DNA of 64,000 bases from Ureibacillus acetophenoni (GTDB lineage: Bacteria > Bacillota > Bacilli > Bacillales_A > Planococcaceae): the NCBI RefSeq assembly GCF_900220965.1, contig NZ_OBQC01000016.1, positions 1 through 64,000 on the forward strand, given 5' to 3'. The notes beneath the pieces are model-generated. The model was given only the letters and a program-made list of their open reading frames with translations, was not told the origin of the DNA and did not search any database. Position 1 is the first letter of the stretch; each line of letters starts with the position of its first letter. Made by a program: the position numbers and the translations under genes. Positions 62,504 through 64,000 of the stretch are shown here, in pieces.

Positions 62504-63916
62504 TTATCCTGTGTATTGAATCATTTGAGTGATCACTAAAGTGACAACCCCAATTGCCGAGAATACTAGGAATAGAGGCAGATAGAATCGAATCCATTTT
62601 TGCCAAGATACGCCCGCGATAACGAGTGCAGCCATAAAGTAACCAGAAGTCGGGAATAGAATATGTGCAAAGCCGTCCCCGAACTGGAACGCAAGCACTG
62701 CCGTCTGTCTTGTTACGCCGATAATGTCTGCAAGTGGCCCCATGATTGGCATCGTTACTAAGGCCTGTCCACTACCTGACGGAATAATAAAGTTGATAGT
62801 CAGTTGTACTAGATACATACCTACTGCACCAAGGATAGATGGCATCTCACCAACCAATGATCCAAGGCTATGAACGATTGTATCCATAATTTGTCCATCT
62901 TCAAGAACTACAGCAACCGATCGAGCAAGACCAATAATAATCGCACCCATAAGCACTTCACGGAAACCTTCAGTAAAAGCATTAGAAATTTTAGTAGCAT
63001 TAAGTCCAGCGATCAAGCCAACTACGATTCCCATAAAGATAAATAGACCAGCCATTTCTACCATGAACCAACCAAGCTGAAGCACACCATAAACTAATAT
63101 ACCTAGGAAGATGAATGCGGCTAACGAAGCGTACTTTTGTCTTGTGTTCATACTTTTAGCTTCAATTTTATCTTTTTGTTTATAAAGTTCCCTTTTTTCT
63201 CGGTCATCTTCATAAACATAACTTTTTAAAGGATCCTGTTGTACCTTTTTGGCATAACGCATGATGAAAAAGATTCCTACTGATATACACACAATAAATA
63301 AAATTAAACGTAATGGTAAACCTGAAAAAACCGGGATCCCTACAATTTTTTGTGACAACCCTACGTTAATTGGGTTTAAAACTCCAGTTGTAAATCCGAC
63401 AACCGTACCGACAAGAGCAATAGATGCAGCCACAATGGAGTCATACCCTAATGCAATAATTAATGGCATAATTACAGGAATATATACTAGCGATAATTCC
63501 GGGGTTCCAATTAAAGTTGCTCCAATCCCAAATACCGTTGTTAAAATCGGAATTAGTAAAATACTATTTTTCGCAAAACGATTAGCAAGCCTGTCCACAA
63601 CCACTTCAATAATTCCAGTTGTTTTCAGAACACTAAACATACCACCAATGATAAACGTGAAAAATACAATCTCTCCAGCATCAATCAGTCCACGAGGAAT
63701 TACAGTAAGGAATTCTGCTATACCAATTGGGGCAGAGTCTACTTGTGTATATGAATTCGGATCAATAGCTGTTCTTCCATCAGGACCTGGCACACGCTCA
63801 AACTTACCAGCAGGAATAAAGTAAGTAGAAATGGCTGCCAGAGCACTGAAAGTAAATAGAATCACATAAATATGCGGAAGTTGAAACTTCTTTTTAGCAC
63901 TTTTTTTCTTTTCCAT
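62504..63916 (-). CDS. YfcC-family (DcuC-like) transporter
   Basis: A 470-residue membrane protein with about 12 hydrophobic segments. The N-terminal AAISTYFIPAGKFERVPGPD, GAGATLIGTPELSLVY-like block (GIGATLIGTPELSLVYIPVI) and the C-terminal FIIPSGSGQALVTMPIMGPLAD and GDGFAHILFPTSGYFMAAL blocks define the YfcC/C4-dicarboxylate or basic amino acid anaerobic transporter family. The substrate is uncertain (arginine/ornithine-type and short-chain carboxylate transporters share this fold). ATG behind GGGGG. The partner metabolic genes, if any, lie beyond the window. Confidence 0.9.
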   Translation of the reverse strand: MEKKKSAKKKFQLPHIYVILFTFSALAAISTYFIPAGKFERVPGPDGRTAIDPNSYTQVDSAPIGIAEFLTVIPRGLIDAGEIVFFTFIIGGMFSVLKTTGIIEVVVDRLANRFAKNSILLIPILTTVFGIGATLIGTPELSLVYIPVIMPLIIALGYDSIVAASIALVGTVVGFTTGVLNPINVGLSQKIVGIPVFSGLPLRLILFIVCISVGIFFIMRYAKKVQQDPLKSYVYEDDREKRELYKQKDKIEAKSMNTRQKYASLAAFIFLGILVYGVLQLGWFMVEMAGLFIFMGIVVGLIAGLNATKISNAFTEGFREVLMGAIIIGLARSVAVVLEDGQIMDTIVHSLGSLVGEMPSILGAVGMYLVQLTINFIIPSGSGQALVTMPIMGPLADIIGVTRQTAVLAFQFGDGFAHILFPTSGYFMAALVIAGVSWQKWIRFYLPLFLVFSAIGVVTLVITQMIQYTG

Positions 63917-64000
63917 TTGATACCCCCATTAGTTAAATTAAACAACGAATGCAGTGATTGTTTATTAAATTTCAAAATATTAAACTAAATGTCTACAATG

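Noticed and set aside
1-64000. tRNA genes or full insertion sequences
   Set aside because: No tRNA cloverleaf with GGTTCGA-type T arm was seen, and no DDE transposase with terminal inverted repeats was found in the window.

Overview
The window is about 35% G+C (estimated by eye) and carries Gram-positive, Bacillus-type gene sets: a DesK/DesR/Des cold-response module, LigD plus Ku, a SleL/YaaH-type spore cortex enzyme, YkuI, YndM, YusW, and a moxR-DUF58-transglutaminase-guaA-pbuG block in the order known from Bacillus subtilis. It ends at the left in the 5' part of a 16S rRNA gene. An endospore-forming Bacillales member is well supported. A Planococcaceae/Caryophanaceae relative (Lysinibacillus, Solibacillus or Ureibacillus type) is my inference. 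Most genes are on the minus strand, leading away from the rRNA operon.

Layout. 1-190: start of 16S rRNA with two sigma-A promoters upstream. 724-2236: purine permease pbuG under a guanine riboswitch. 2510-8988: a 6.4 kb integrated element bounded by an exact 82-bp direct repeat of the 3' end of guaA. It carries a tyrosine integrase, a P-loop helicase-like protein, a lipoprotein, a serine resolvase and a SHOCT-domain membrane protein. 8905-12363: guaA with a riboswitch-like structured leader, then a second guaA paralogue under its own guanine riboswitch whose glutaminase domain has lost its catalytic residues. 12415-16753: transglutaminase, DUF58 and MoxR. 17457-19764: nadE and pncB (NAD salvage). 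19943-21434: FetAB-like ABC exporter. 21507-22484: proline dehydrogenase. 22545-25446: desR, desK, des. 25774-27381: family 5 solute-binding lipoprotein. 27526-29010: a large tandem array of 52-bp palindrome-plus-spacer units. 29007-35222: acetyltransferase, metH and a homocysteine methyltransferase/MTHFR fusion under a SAM riboswitch. 35343-38182: hemY, a second palindrome array (51-bp period) and an SpxH/FrnE-like protein. 38357-42488: Sel1 protein, LysR regulator, carboxylesterase, endonuclease Q. 42628-46102: YusW lipoprotein, then Ku and LigD (divergent NHEJ pair). 46167-50426: CtaG, DUF2243, a 21-bp phased repeat array, SleL-like hydrolase, YkuI. 50727-63916: transporters and regulators (DHA2 pump with TetR, YndM, MFS plus M20 amidohydrolase, AraC-GH39, LysR with EamA), ribosomal protein L25/Ctc and a YfcC transporter.

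How the parts connect. Guanine supply is handled by three neighbouring units: a permease and a glutaminase-less GMP synthase, each behind a guanine riboswitch, and the normal GMP synthase behind a different terminator-linked RNA structure. Methionine synthesis is a two-gene S-box operon. Membrane fluidity (DesKR/Des), NAD recycling (PncB/NadE) and end-joining plus deaminated-base repair (Ku/LigD/EndoQ) are each complete local modules.

The most unusual features are (1) several intergenic families of about 29-bp imperfect palindromes separated by 22-23 bp, repeated with strict 51-52-bp periodicity but different sequences; (2) the riboswitch-like guaA leader; (3) the riboswitch-controlled guaA paralogue without a glutaminase; (4) the small guaA-integrated element with nested hairpins and a short terminated transcript.
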